Shown piece by piece: positions 1 to 6,679 of a stretch of 12,160 nt of DNA (its first letter is position 1; each line of letters opens with the position of its first letter). Source of the DNA: an uncultured Desulfobulbaceae bacterium. GTDB taxonomy: Bacteria; Desulfobacterota; Desulfobulbia; Desulfobulbales; Desulfobulbaceae. The DNA is taken from assembly GCA_947260045.1 (NCBI GenBank), contig CAMYOP010000195.1, positions 1 through 12,160 of the forward strand. Direction: 5' to 3'. The notes below the pieces were generated by a model. It did no database searches. It saw nothing but the letters and a program-made list of their open reading frames with translations, and was not told the origin of the DNA. Made by a program: the position numbers and the translations under genes.

Positions 1-1451
1 TCTTTTCTTCTCAAGTCTATCTTTACTGAAAAATGGAAGAGTGCCAAAGAATTTGTCAACCAGGCGTGTCTTTTTCTCAACGCCGCTCGCTGTAATTTCA
101 AAGGGGGCTCCAGCTAAAGCATTTTTAGTAGCACCGTTACTGCTGCCAACGAGAATTATATGCTTGTCTTTAACACTACCAATATTTGGTGTGACAGTTA
201 AACGATAAGGGGGATAATCTATATGTTTTGCCAGGAAGAAGGCAACCTGTAGACTACTTGCAAGGGTCGATGGGGTTAATTCGGCAAGGACAATCGCTGT
301 ATCACTTAAGTCTGGGTAAATGGAATACGGGTAGGCAGCAGATGCAATATAATTGAGGTAGGGCATCTCAATCCATCTGTTGGCAGAAGGCAGTTTGATA
401 TAGGAGTCATCCACCAGTGTGACTTGGAGATTCTCCTTGTTATACATTTCACATTTTCCCTTTTTAAAGGGAATCATCCTGCTCTCAAAGGAAAGCTCGT
501 TATTTCCTTTGTTTATCTGATAAATGGGTATTTCTGCAACGCGGTCAATATCAAACCATTCCTGCAGTTTACTGTCTTTTACCCGTTCTTTGTTTTCAAG
601 GGCTACCTGATGAACAAAGACCTCATTACTGAAAACGTTCATTATAGAGTCAAAACGTACAACTTTAGGGTAAATGAGGTGGAGGTGAATCTTTATCTGA
701 CTTTTAGGATCAAAATTATGGTCAGGATATACTTTATATTTAAAACGCTCGGTTGGAGGGATCATATCGCTGAAAGTGGTTGTTTCAAGACCAAGTTCTT
801 TAAATGATATTTCTTCATTAATAGGTATGAAATTGGGAGCACTGTAGGGTGATGAAGGTTCTGGAATAACATTATCTTTAATGAAAATACTGGTATCAGT
901 ATAAGCTGTAAAATCAAGGGAGGGAAAAGCCAGAACTGATTTATTGAGTTCAGCATCTGTACTTGCTGTAAAAATAACCAGTGCCCTGGTTGGGTTAGCC
1001 GGATTTGCAAGTAAACTTACATTTCCCTGGAGTTTGGCATCGAATTCTTCAAGGTCTGCAATCTGTTCAGGGGTAAAGTGTTCCAGTAGCCTCGCTTTTA
1101 TGGTGCTGCGAAGGCCAATAATTATATTATCTTTTTCATTATCGATAGTATTTCCAGCAGTAATCTCTAGATCTCTGTATGACAGATATTTTCCTAGGGA
1201 GCCGGCAAGAAAGGAATTGCGAAAGAGATCTTTTTCATCAGGTGTTGCAGGAAAAACAAAATTGACTGTTTCTTTAACAATGGATTTTTGGTCAAAAATA
1301 TAAGAAAAAATTGAAGTGATCTGTTCAGGTACAACTTTTTCTTTAATGACAAGATCTATATAACTATTTTTTATATCCAGCTCTGTCCAGAGTTCAGGTG
1401 CAGTTTCATCTTCGCAGCCTTCGATTATGTAGTGCTGGTTCGCCCTGAAAA
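1..1451 (-). CDS. bcsB: Cellulose synthase periplasmic subunit BcsB, main part, downstream of a frameshift, cut by window edge
   Basis: This is the larger piece of BcsB, the periplasmic partner of BcsA that guides the growing glucan away from the membrane. The frame has no stop codon from the left edge up to 1548, but homology to BcsB only starts near 1450, where the upstream reading frame leaves off. Visible hallmarks are a QHYIIEGCEDETAPELWTEL stretch just after the junction, matching the CED...LW element of the first carbohydrate-binding module. Further on come alternating beta-rich and flavodoxin-like segments, for example IKIHLHLIYPKVVRFDS and a later DKHIILVGSSNGATKNAL. About 480 residues are visible here. 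The rest of the second flavodoxin-like domain and the C-terminal membrane anchor should lie beyond position 1. An ATG at 1518 could start this frame, but the residues it adds do not look like BcsB. The family call is secure; whether the gene is intact is not. Confidence 0.85.
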
Positions 1452-1858
1452 CTATTATAATCTTCAAAGTGTTTTGAGGGAAAGCGCAGGTCAATTTGTT
1501 CAGGCACGTTGGGATCATTGAGTATCCGTTGGGACATGACCTTATCATTTAAACCGATGGCAAGAAGTGAGCGTGATGGTTTCAAAACCACTGAAGATGT
1601 ATATTCAACATGCAGGTTTGCTCTGACAACCTCCCATCTGGAAGGAATGGGTAAATCAATTTTGTGTTCCCAATTAGTATGACGCATCATATGGCTGGTC
1701 AGATTGGGATTTTGGTAATTGAGATAAATACGGATACTCTTGAGACCGTCACTCAATTCGTCAAGTTCTACTTTTTTGTCGTCCTCACAGAAGGCAGGCG
1801 TTGCCAGTAAAAGGAAGCTACATACTAATGCTACAATCTTATAGAGGCGCATGTGCAC
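1406..1858 (-). CDS. bcsB: BcsB N-terminal part, ends early because of a frameshift
   Basis: This frame encodes the start of BcsB. Translation probably begins at GTG 1858, which has AGGAG six bases upstream; ATG 1852, two codons later, is the alternative. The first 25 residues form a Sec signal peptide: basic MRLYK, a hydrophobic core around LVCSFLLLAT, then a cleavage region near PAFC. There is no proper lipobox, so a lipoprotein is unlikely. The mature part begins the first carbohydrate-binding module with LYLNYQNPNL-like beta strands (here IRIYLNYQNPNL) and VRANLHVEYTSS. After NSFQ the frame drifts into about 14 unrelated residues (GEPALHNRRLRR) and stops at 1406, while the true continuation is in the next frame. 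The start follows the bcsA stop by one base, which implies translational coupling. As it stands, the product would be a non-functional 150-residue fragment unless the frame change is a sequence error. Confidence 0.8.
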   Translation of the reverse strand: MHMRLYKIVALVCSFLLLATPAFCEDDKKVELDELSDGLKSIRIYLNYQNPNLTSHMMRHTNWEHKIDLPIPSRWEVVRANLHVEYTSSVVLKPSRSLLAIGLNDKVMSQRILNDPNVPEQIDLRFPSKHFEDYNSFQGEPALHNRRLRR

Positions 1859-1859
1859 A

Positions 1860-4073
1860 TCAGACTCCTATTCGTAATCGTCTTAATAGATCAAGGCGTA
1901 TCTGTTGAAAAATAGCACCAGGGCGCACATTTTCAAAGCTTTGCCTCATTATCATAAAAAATGATCGCAAGTGGGTGGGGGACTCTTCACGTATATCAAA
2001 ATCAACCCACCTGGTTTCATCACCATACAGTAATTCCACTAGTTTTTGGCGCAGAGACAAGTTGTCTTCAACTTCAAGAAATTTGAGAACAAGACGTTTC
2101 CTGAGCCTGATAACTTCGGCCTTGAGTGAAATCGGTTTATTATTTTTATCAAAAATATCAATTTTTACAAAATCCTGTTGGTCAAGTCGTATTCCACTTG
2201 CAAGCGGGTCTTCCTGCATGGTTACGGCAGCACCGCCCAGGGAAAAATCATCAATTCTCCCTTTAAGGATTTTTTGGTCGATAGATATATGACAAAATTC
2301 GTTGGAAGGGATCCTGACAAAGCGGCGCAACTCACCTTTTTCACTTGAAATGGCAAGTCCTGTCATGACCAGGGCCAGGTTGAAAGTATTCCAGGCGGTA
2401 GTCATGGCAACAATATAACGTTCTTCGGGAAAGTTGATCCAGCGGTAGACACCAAAAGCATAGCCAAGAAGAATTAAAACGAACATAATAACAAAGGGAT
2501 AGACAAGGTGGCTGATGAAATCCTGGGTTATATCCTCACCTTTTGGAGTTACCTTGAATTGAGCTGCCCTTGGCTTGATAAGAACCTCGATAATAGCGGG
2601 CAAAGTAAAAAATGATATTGCTGTTTCATACATCTCAGAAAAAAGACTCCAGCGAACCTTTCGGTACATCATCCGAGAAACTTGTGCTGCTGCAATAACA
2701 TGGGGAATAGTATAGGCAATTAAGTCCAGGCCGTCAGCGCGATAAATCTGGAGGCCGAAAAAGAGGTAAAATAGTGGTGCGAGCATAAAGACCACGCGGG
2801 AAAAAGCAAAGAACCAAAAACCAGAAGCACTGATATAACTTAGTTTTTGGTACCATTTCAACCCTTTGGTGAAAATTGGATTTTTTAGCATAAAAATCTG
2901 GATCATACCCTGGGTCCAACGAATACGCTGGATTACCATACCTGCAAAGGTGTCAGGGTTCCTGCCACGTACCATTGGAATGCTTATAAAAGCACTCTTG
3001 TAGCCTTTGGCATGGAGGGTCAGGGCTGTTTCGGCATCTTCTGTAACTGTTTCACCTGCGATTCCTCCGATTTCATCTAAGCAGGTTCTACGAAGGAGTG
3101 CAGCTGAACCACAGAAAAAGGAACTCTCCCAAAAGTCATGTCCCTTTTGAATATGTTGATAAAACATTTGGTTCTCACCAGGGGCACGGCCAAATGTGTT
3201 CATGTTCCGCTCGATTGGATCCGGATTATAAAATGAATGCGGTGTTTGAACGAGAAACATTTTAGGGTCACGGAGGAACCAGCCAACAGTATTTTTAAGG
3301 AAATCTCTTGTGGGGATATGGTCACAATCAAGAACTAAAACTAATTCACCTTTGGATCTGGCTAAAGCTTCATTGAGATTACCTGCCTTTGCTCCAATAT
3401 TCTGAGGTCTGGTCAGATAGGTCGCACCAACTTTTTGTGCTACCTCTTGTAATTGTATTTGTCGTTTTCTTGCCAGATTCCTTGATGATACATGGAGATC
3501 ATTACATTTTTGGTCTGTACCACCATCATCAAGGATAAAAACACGAAATTTATCTGGAGGATAATCAATTGATTTTGCAGCAAGAGCAGTATTGGCAACA
3601 ATGTCTACAGGTTCTGAGTAGGTTGGAATAAAGATGTCAACCGTTGGCAAGTCATCGGTTGGAACGTTCGATATATCAATAATTTGTCTGTCTAAAGGTG
3701 CTATGGATGAAAAAATACCTATGACATATATTATAACGGAATACACCTCTGCTATGAAGAGAGTAATCATGGCTGTGAAGTCATAAAAGCCACTGTATTC
3801 AATCGAAACAGTTACGCGCCAGTGCATGTATCGTAGGGTTAGAAAAAGACCTAGAATGACAAGGATAGTTTGCAGCCAGAATGGTTTTTTCTTGGATAAT
3901 CTTGTAAACAGAAAAATTATTAGAATTGTTGTATAGGCAAGGATAATCTGCGATTTAACATGGAAATCAACGCTTACAAGAAAAAGGTAGAGCAGGAGCA
4001 AAATACCAAAAGAATATCGTAACAGCGATTCTTCAATGTTTGCAAAAAGGTTTATTGATTTTTTTGTAGACAT
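1860..4073 (-). CDS. bcsA: Cellulose synthase catalytic subunit BcsA with PilZ domain (UDP-forming)
   Basis: BcsA polymerises UDP-glucose into beta-1,4-glucan and extrudes it through its own membrane channel; cyclic di-GMP on the PilZ domain opens the active site. The 737 residues are normal for a short BcsA. Membrane segments lie near 21-35, 42-58, 66-82 and 99-123, and again near 417-442, 478-499, 519-545 and 551-575. The GT2 domain between them has LDDGG (D182, D183), the DCD motif binding UDP and metal (D249, D251), FFCGS near 319-323, TED (344-346, catalytic base D346) and QRIRW (382-386). The gating loop FKVTPKG is at 506-512. The PilZ domain has the RxxxR switch at R583-R587 and DFSLGG at 609-614, so cyclic di-GMP binding should be intact. 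The gene lies directly upstream of bcsB. The ATG at 4073 has no clear ribosome binding site, so an unusual leader may control it. Confidence 0.95.
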   Translation of the reverse strand: MSTKKSINLFANIEESLLRYSFGILLLLYLFLVSVDFHVKSQIILAYTTILIIFLFTRLSKKKPFWLQTILVILGLFLTLRYMHWRVTVSIEYSGFYDFTAMITLFIAEVYSVIIYVIGIFSSIAPLDRQIIDISNVPTDDLPTVDIFIPTYSEPVDIVANTALAAKSIDYPPDKFRVFILDDGGTDQKCNDLHVSSRNLARKRQIQLQEVAQKVGATYLTRPQNIGAKAGNLNEALARSKGELVLVLDCDHIPTRDFLKNTVGWFLRDPKMFLVQTPHSFYNPDPIERNMNTFGRAPGENQMFYQHIQKGHDFWESSFFCGSAALLRRTCLDEIGGIAGETVTEDAETALTLHAKGYKSAFISIPMVRGRNPDTFAGMVIQRIRWTQGMIQIFMLKNPIFTKGLKWYQKLSYISASGFWFFAFSRVVFMLAPLFYLFFGLQIYRADGLDLIAYTIPHVIAAAQVSRMMYRKVRWSLFSEMYETAISFFTLPAIIEVLIKPRAAQFKVTPKGEDITQDFISHLVYPFVIMFVLILLGYAFGVYRWINFPEERYIVAMTTAWNTFNLALVMTGLAISSEKGELRRFVRIPSNEFCHISIDQKILKGRIDDFSLGGAAVTMQEDPLASGIRLDQQDFVKIDIFDKNNKPISLKAEVIRLRKRLVLKFLEVEDNLSLRQKLVELLYGDETRWVDFDIREESPTHLRSFFMIMRQSFENVRPGAIFQQIRLDLLRRLRIGV
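1865..1869 (-). promoter_or_regulatory. Ribosome binding site of bcsB
   Basis: AGGAG on the minus strand lies inside the last codons of bcsA, six bases before GTG 1858 and 12 before ATG 1852. The spacing favours the GTG. The bcsA stop TGA (1862-1860) lies between this site and the start, an arrangement typical of coupled translation. Confidence 0.6.
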
Positions 4074-4088
4074 ATTTACAAATTATTA

Positions 4089-4140
4089 TATAAAGCCACT
4101 GTGTTTATCGCCTGGGCCGATACGTGTGTTCGGCTTTATA
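4089..4140 (-). promoter_or_regulatory. bcsA 5' leader with two mutually exclusive hairpins
   Basis: On the minus strand TATAAAGCC (4140-4132) is an exact inverted repeat of GGCTTTATA (4097-4089), giving a 9-bp stem that encloses 34 bases. Inside it, GCCGA (4134-4130) can instead pair with TCGGC (4120-4116) around a nine-base loop. The two pairings share bases 4134-4132, so only one can form fully. The outer stem ends 15 bases before the bcsA ATG, where it could affect ribosome access. No poly-U follows, so it is not an intrinsic terminator. It does not match the GEMM cyclic di-GMP aptamers as I remember them. A regulatory role is inferred. Confidence 0.3.
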
Positions 4141-4558
4141 AATGAAGAAACTAGTAGAAAATTTCAGTAACTCTTCCCTCCCAGAAAAAATCCCTAAATT
4201 TCAGTGCTAACCTACACTAGCAAAAGTTGAAAATCCACAATTAATTTTATGCTATTAATATCAAAGTATTAATATATTAGATGTTCTTGACCTTTGAATT
4301 TCTCATCATAGTCTCTTCCAATTTTCCATGGCTTATCATTATTCAAATATTTTTTCATATAATTGCAGAGGCATAAGATGTTTTTTGTTCTGTGTGCCAA
4401 GTGAGTGATTAAAAGATTTCTGTATTGTAATGCATCCTTTTTGATTGTTTAGAGCCTGTAATATCTCAAAATATTAAATATATTTGTATTTTTTTGTAAA
4501 GGCTCATGGTTCCAATATTTTTGTCTTACTACTACAGAGTACGGAATTGTGTGACATA

Positions 4559-4564
4559 TATAAT
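4559..4564 (+). promoter_or_regulatory. Possible -10 element for the FKBP gene
   Basis: A perfect TATAAT lies about 95 bases before the FKBP start. No sequence resembling TTGACA sits 16-18 bases upstream and there is no TGn extension, so this is only a weak candidate in an AT-rich stretch. Confidence 0.25.
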
Positions 4565-4648
4565 GAGTGTGCTAAAGTAGCCGCCAAATTGAAATATTGA
4601 GTTTAAAATCAAGCGTTCCAAAAATAACAAATATAATCAAAATTGGAT

Positions 4649-4652
4649 GGAG
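4649..4652 (+). promoter_or_regulatory. Ribosome binding site of the FKBP gene
   Basis: GGAG lies five bases before ATG 4658 and so selects this start over the in-frame TTG at 4643, which would swallow the site. Confidence 0.6.
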
Positions 4653-4657
4653 ATATC

Positions 4658-5089
4658 ATGACACAGGCAAAAAATGGAGATACCGTACAGGTAAATTATA
4701 CAGGCAAACTAGAAGATGGTACTGTCTTTGATACTTCAGAAGGGCACGACCCTCTATCTTTTACCATTGGCAAGGGAGATGTGATAAAAGGGTTTGAGGA
4801 AGCTGTTGAAGGAATGAGTCAAGGTGAATCTATAAGTGTCAATATACCTGTTGATAAAGCCTATGGACCACGTAACGATGAACTGGTAATTAAAGCTCCC
4901 AAAGAGCAAGTTCCGCCTGATCTTAAGCCTGAAGTTGGTCAACAGCTCCAAATGGGTGGACCAAACGGTGAAATGCTTATTGTCAAAGTAACAGAAGTAA
5001 CAGATGAGCACATTATTTTGGATGCGAACCCGCCCCTTGCAGGCAAGGATTTAACCTTTGAAATTGAACTGGTTGGGATTAACGCATAA
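4658..5089 (+). CDS. FKBP-type peptidyl-prolyl cis-trans isomerase, SlyD-like
   Basis: This enzyme speeds cis-trans isomerisation of X-Pro bonds and, in the SlyD branch, also acts as a folding chaperone. The 143 residues show the order of that branch. A short FKBP half contains VNYTGKLEDGTVFDTS (12-27), FTIGKGDVIKGFEEAVEGM (35-53) and the AYGPRND turn (68-74). An inserted chaperone flap follows from about 72 to 120 (VPPDLKPEVGQQLQMGGPNG). The closing strands are ANPPLAGKDLTFEIELVGI (123-141). The family usually has NHPLAG in the last motif; here the His is Pro (P125). There is no His/Cys-rich metal-binding tail of the E. coli SlyD type and no signal peptide, so it is cytoplasmic and not a nickel chaperone of that kind. 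ATG 4658 is chosen for its ribosome binding site. It is a monocistronic gene, divergent from bcsA, closed by the terminator at 5194-5230. Confidence 0.92.
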   Translation: MTQAKNGDTVQVNYTGKLEDGTVFDTSEGHDPLSFTIGKGDVIKGFEEAVEGMSQGESISVNIPVDKAYGPRNDELVIKAPKEQVPPDLKPEVGQQLQMGGPNGEMLIVKVTEVTDEHIILDANPPLAGKDLTFEIELVGINA

Positions 5090-5193
5090 GGAAGAGATTT
5101 TTTGAGTAATCAGATTTTTATTTGGTCACAGTGTCAGATGCAGTGATTAAATCTTATCATCTCAAGTGAAATCTAAATTATATGAAAGAGTCC

Positions 5194-5230
5194 AAGGTCG
5201 GTCCTGCTGCAGGATCGGCCTTTCTATTTT
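5194..5230 (+). terminator. Rho-independent terminator after the FKBP gene
   Basis: Arm 5194-5206 pairs with 5210-5222 in a 13-bp stem (including two G-U pairs) with a CTG loop, followed by the T-rich tail TTTCTATTTT. On the minus strand the two wobble pairs become A-C mismatches and no T run follows the stem, so it works mainly for the plus-strand FKBP gene. Its tail overlaps the stop codon of the convergent diguanylate cyclase gene. Confidence 0.8.
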
Positions 5231-6261
5231 AATTCAAAAATTTCATATCTATTGCGGCCTTTGGTCTTTGCCTGATAAAGAGCTTTATCAGCCTGCTCTA
5301 CGAGATCAGCAGGTGCAAGGTCTTCACTTGCTATTACGCAGGCAATACCAAGGCTGAGAGCTACATGATTTGTTGTGGGGGAGCTCTCATGGGGAATCGC
5401 AAGCTCTGCGATAGATTGCTGTATTCTTCGGGCCACGGTTATACCGTCTCGGAGTTTTGAATTGGGCAAAAGGATTATAAACTCCTCCCCTCCATATCTG
5501 GCTATTGAGTCACCAGCCCTTTTGAGTGCTTGTTGCAAATGCTTGGCAACGTTTCGTAAACATTCATCTCCCAGTTGGTGTCCATAGGTATCGTTATAGG
5601 CTTTAAAATTATCAATATCTGCCATTATTGCACAAAGTGAATTCTTTTCACGAAAGGACAGTTTCCATTCTCGTTTAAGATTTTCATCAAATATCCTTCT
5701 GTTGTTTATCCCTGTCAGCCCGTCTATATTAGCAAATTTGAGTAATTTGGCGTTTGCCCTTTTTAATTTTGCATTTGTTACTTTTTGTACTTTTGAAAGC
5801 TCTAGCAACTCTCTTTCCCGCGCTTTTCTGCTATCACTCTCATACTTGAGTCGTAAAAAGGACCTTACCCTGGCAAGTAACTCGATCTTCCGAATCGGTT
5901 TTGTGATGTAATCTACGGCTCCTGCATCAAATGCAGATTGAAGACTTGCAGAAGAAGTATCAGCTGTTACCATGATAATTGGTATATCTTTGAGATCAGA
6001 TTGTGAACTGATACGCTTGGTTGCTTCAATGCCGTCAATCCCCTCCATTTCGATGTCCATGAGAATAAGGTCAATTTTTTTCTCATTTGATTCAGCTGTT
6101 CCGATTCCCAAAAGTTCGAACGCCTTTTCAGGGGTATTAGCTGCGATAAGGTCACCGTAGCCATCGTTTGCCAGAAATATTTTCAGCTGGGCATGGACGT
6201 GGGCAGAATCATCAACGATTAAAATATTCATATGTGACGTGTCTGAGCTTCCTTTTGACAT
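5224..6261 (-). CDS. Response regulator with GGDEF output: diguanylate cyclase
   Basis: This is a cytoplasmic response regulator that makes cyclic di-GMP from two GTP when its receiver domain is phosphorylated. It has 345 residues. The receiver domain (about 12-135) has D17/D18, the phospho-acceptor D69 in LILMDIEME, T99 and K121 of the YITKPI loop. A helical linker (136-175) with many charged residues probably joins the dimer. The GGDEF domain (about 176-343) has DGLTGINNRR, MADIDNFKAYNDTYGHQLGD and the active-site loop GGEEF (257-261). RAGD (248-251) sits exactly five residues before GGEEF and matches the RxxD inhibitory site, so product feedback is expected. The layout is close to single-receiver relatives of PleD and to WspR. 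It lies 88 bases after the Hpt frame, on the same strand, and is the likely target of that phosphorelay. The start is uncertain: neither ATG 6261 nor Met11 (6231) has a good ribosome binding site. Confidence 0.93.
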   Translation of the reverse strand: MSKGSSDTSHMNILIVDDSAHVHAQLKIFLANDGYGDLIAANTPEKAFELLGIGTAESNEKKIDLILMDIEMEGIDGIEATKRISSQSDLKDIPIIMVTADTSSASLQSAFDAGAVDYITKPIRKIELLARVRSFLRLKYESDSRKARERELLELSKVQKVTNAKLKRANAKLLKFANIDGLTGINNRRIFDENLKREWKLSFREKNSLCAIMADIDNFKAYNDTYGHQLGDECLRNVAKHLQQALKRAGDSIARYGGEEFIILLPNSKLRDGITVARRIQQSIAELAIPHESSPTTNHVALSLGIACVIASEDLAPADLVEQADKALYQAKTKGRNRYEIFELK

Positions 6262-6349
6262 AAGCGTTTTTTTTAGAGATTTTTTTTATTCGTAAATTTA
6301 ATACCTGAAGTTCACTGAAATTGAACATCTGTCCTGATCCAGAGGTCGA

Positions 6350-6679
6350 TTATTCATATTTGATTTCAACAGTATAGACATATTGCCTGAATTCTTGCAG
6401 CCATTTTTGGAGTGATGCTCTATCTTCTGCGATTGCGGCGCGTTCAAGTGATTGAGTAACTTCCGTAATATAATTTAAGCCATAGCCACCACCGGCGCCT
6501 CTTATGGCATGGCTTGTTCTTTTAATTGTAGCATAATCGTGAACAGCTAAGGAAGTGGTAATAGTCTCAACATCTCTTTTTAAATCATCGAGAAAGATTG
6601 GAATCAGTTCAGCAAAATCCTTGTCAAGGACAACTACAGGATGATTACTTTTTAATCGGTTTTGAAATGTGCTCGTCAC
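6350..6679 (-). CDS. Hpt (histidine phosphotransfer) domain, in a shifted frame after the hybrid kinase
   Basis: An Hpt domain carries a phosphoryl group on histidine between receiver domains. The segment from about residue 17 (VVLDKDFAELIPIFLDDL) to the end (YTVEIKYE) is a complete four-helix Hpt unit. The active histidine is H57 in SHAIRGAGGGYG; the usual lysine of HxxKG is replaced by arginine. Read literally, it would start at GTG 6679, 35 bases inside the kinase gene and in another frame, but no ribosome binding site precedes that codon and residues 1-11 are just kinase sequence read out of frame. Homologous Hpt units with this GGGYG motif usually end long hybrid kinases, so this is probably the kinase C-terminus cut off by a one-base frame change. 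A separately translated small Hpt protein is the alternative. Either way it sits between the kinase and the diguanylate cyclase. Confidence 0.8.
   Translation of the reverse strand: MTSTFQNRLKSNHPVVVLDKDFAELIPIFLDDLKRDVETITTSLAVHDYATIKRTSHAIRGAGGGYGLNYITEVTQSLERAAIAEDRASLQKWLQEFRQYVYTVEIKYE

Larger units (their letters stand above)
4074..4642. other. AT-rich intergenic region between divergent bcsA and the FKBP gene
   Basis: No open frame of useful length lies here on either strand. The region is strongly AT-rich. It contains the bcsA leader hairpins (4089-4140), two copies of the self-palindromic TATTAATA (4253-4260 and 4267-4274) and a TATAAT at 4559-4564. No tRNA, known riboswitch or mobile element signature was recognised. 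It most likely holds the promoters of both flanking genes. Confidence 0.55.

Noticed and set aside
424..1303. Two plus-strand open frames (424-807 and 944-1303)
   Set aside because: They lie antisense to the well-supported BcsB frame, show no family features and have no good ribosome binding sites.
4074..4200. Cyclic di-GMP riboswitch upstream of bcsA
   Set aside because: This was tempting given the PilZ synthase, but the conserved GEMM-I core sequences and tetraloop-receptor pattern are not present on the minus strand here.
4452..4504. Inverted repeat GAGCCT / AGGCTC around an AT-rich loop
   Set aside because: Only six base pairs with a loop of about 40 bases and no T tract in the right place, so neither a terminator nor a convincing structure.
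5166..6160. Several plus-strand open frames antisense to the diguanylate cyclase
   Set aside because: They are shadows of a gene whose receiver and GGDEF motifs are complete; the first also runs through the terminator hairpin.
6310..6326. Short inverted repeat GTTCA-N7-TGAAC before the diguanylate cyclase gene
   Set aside because: The five-base arms are too short to separate from chance; no clear promoter surrounds them.
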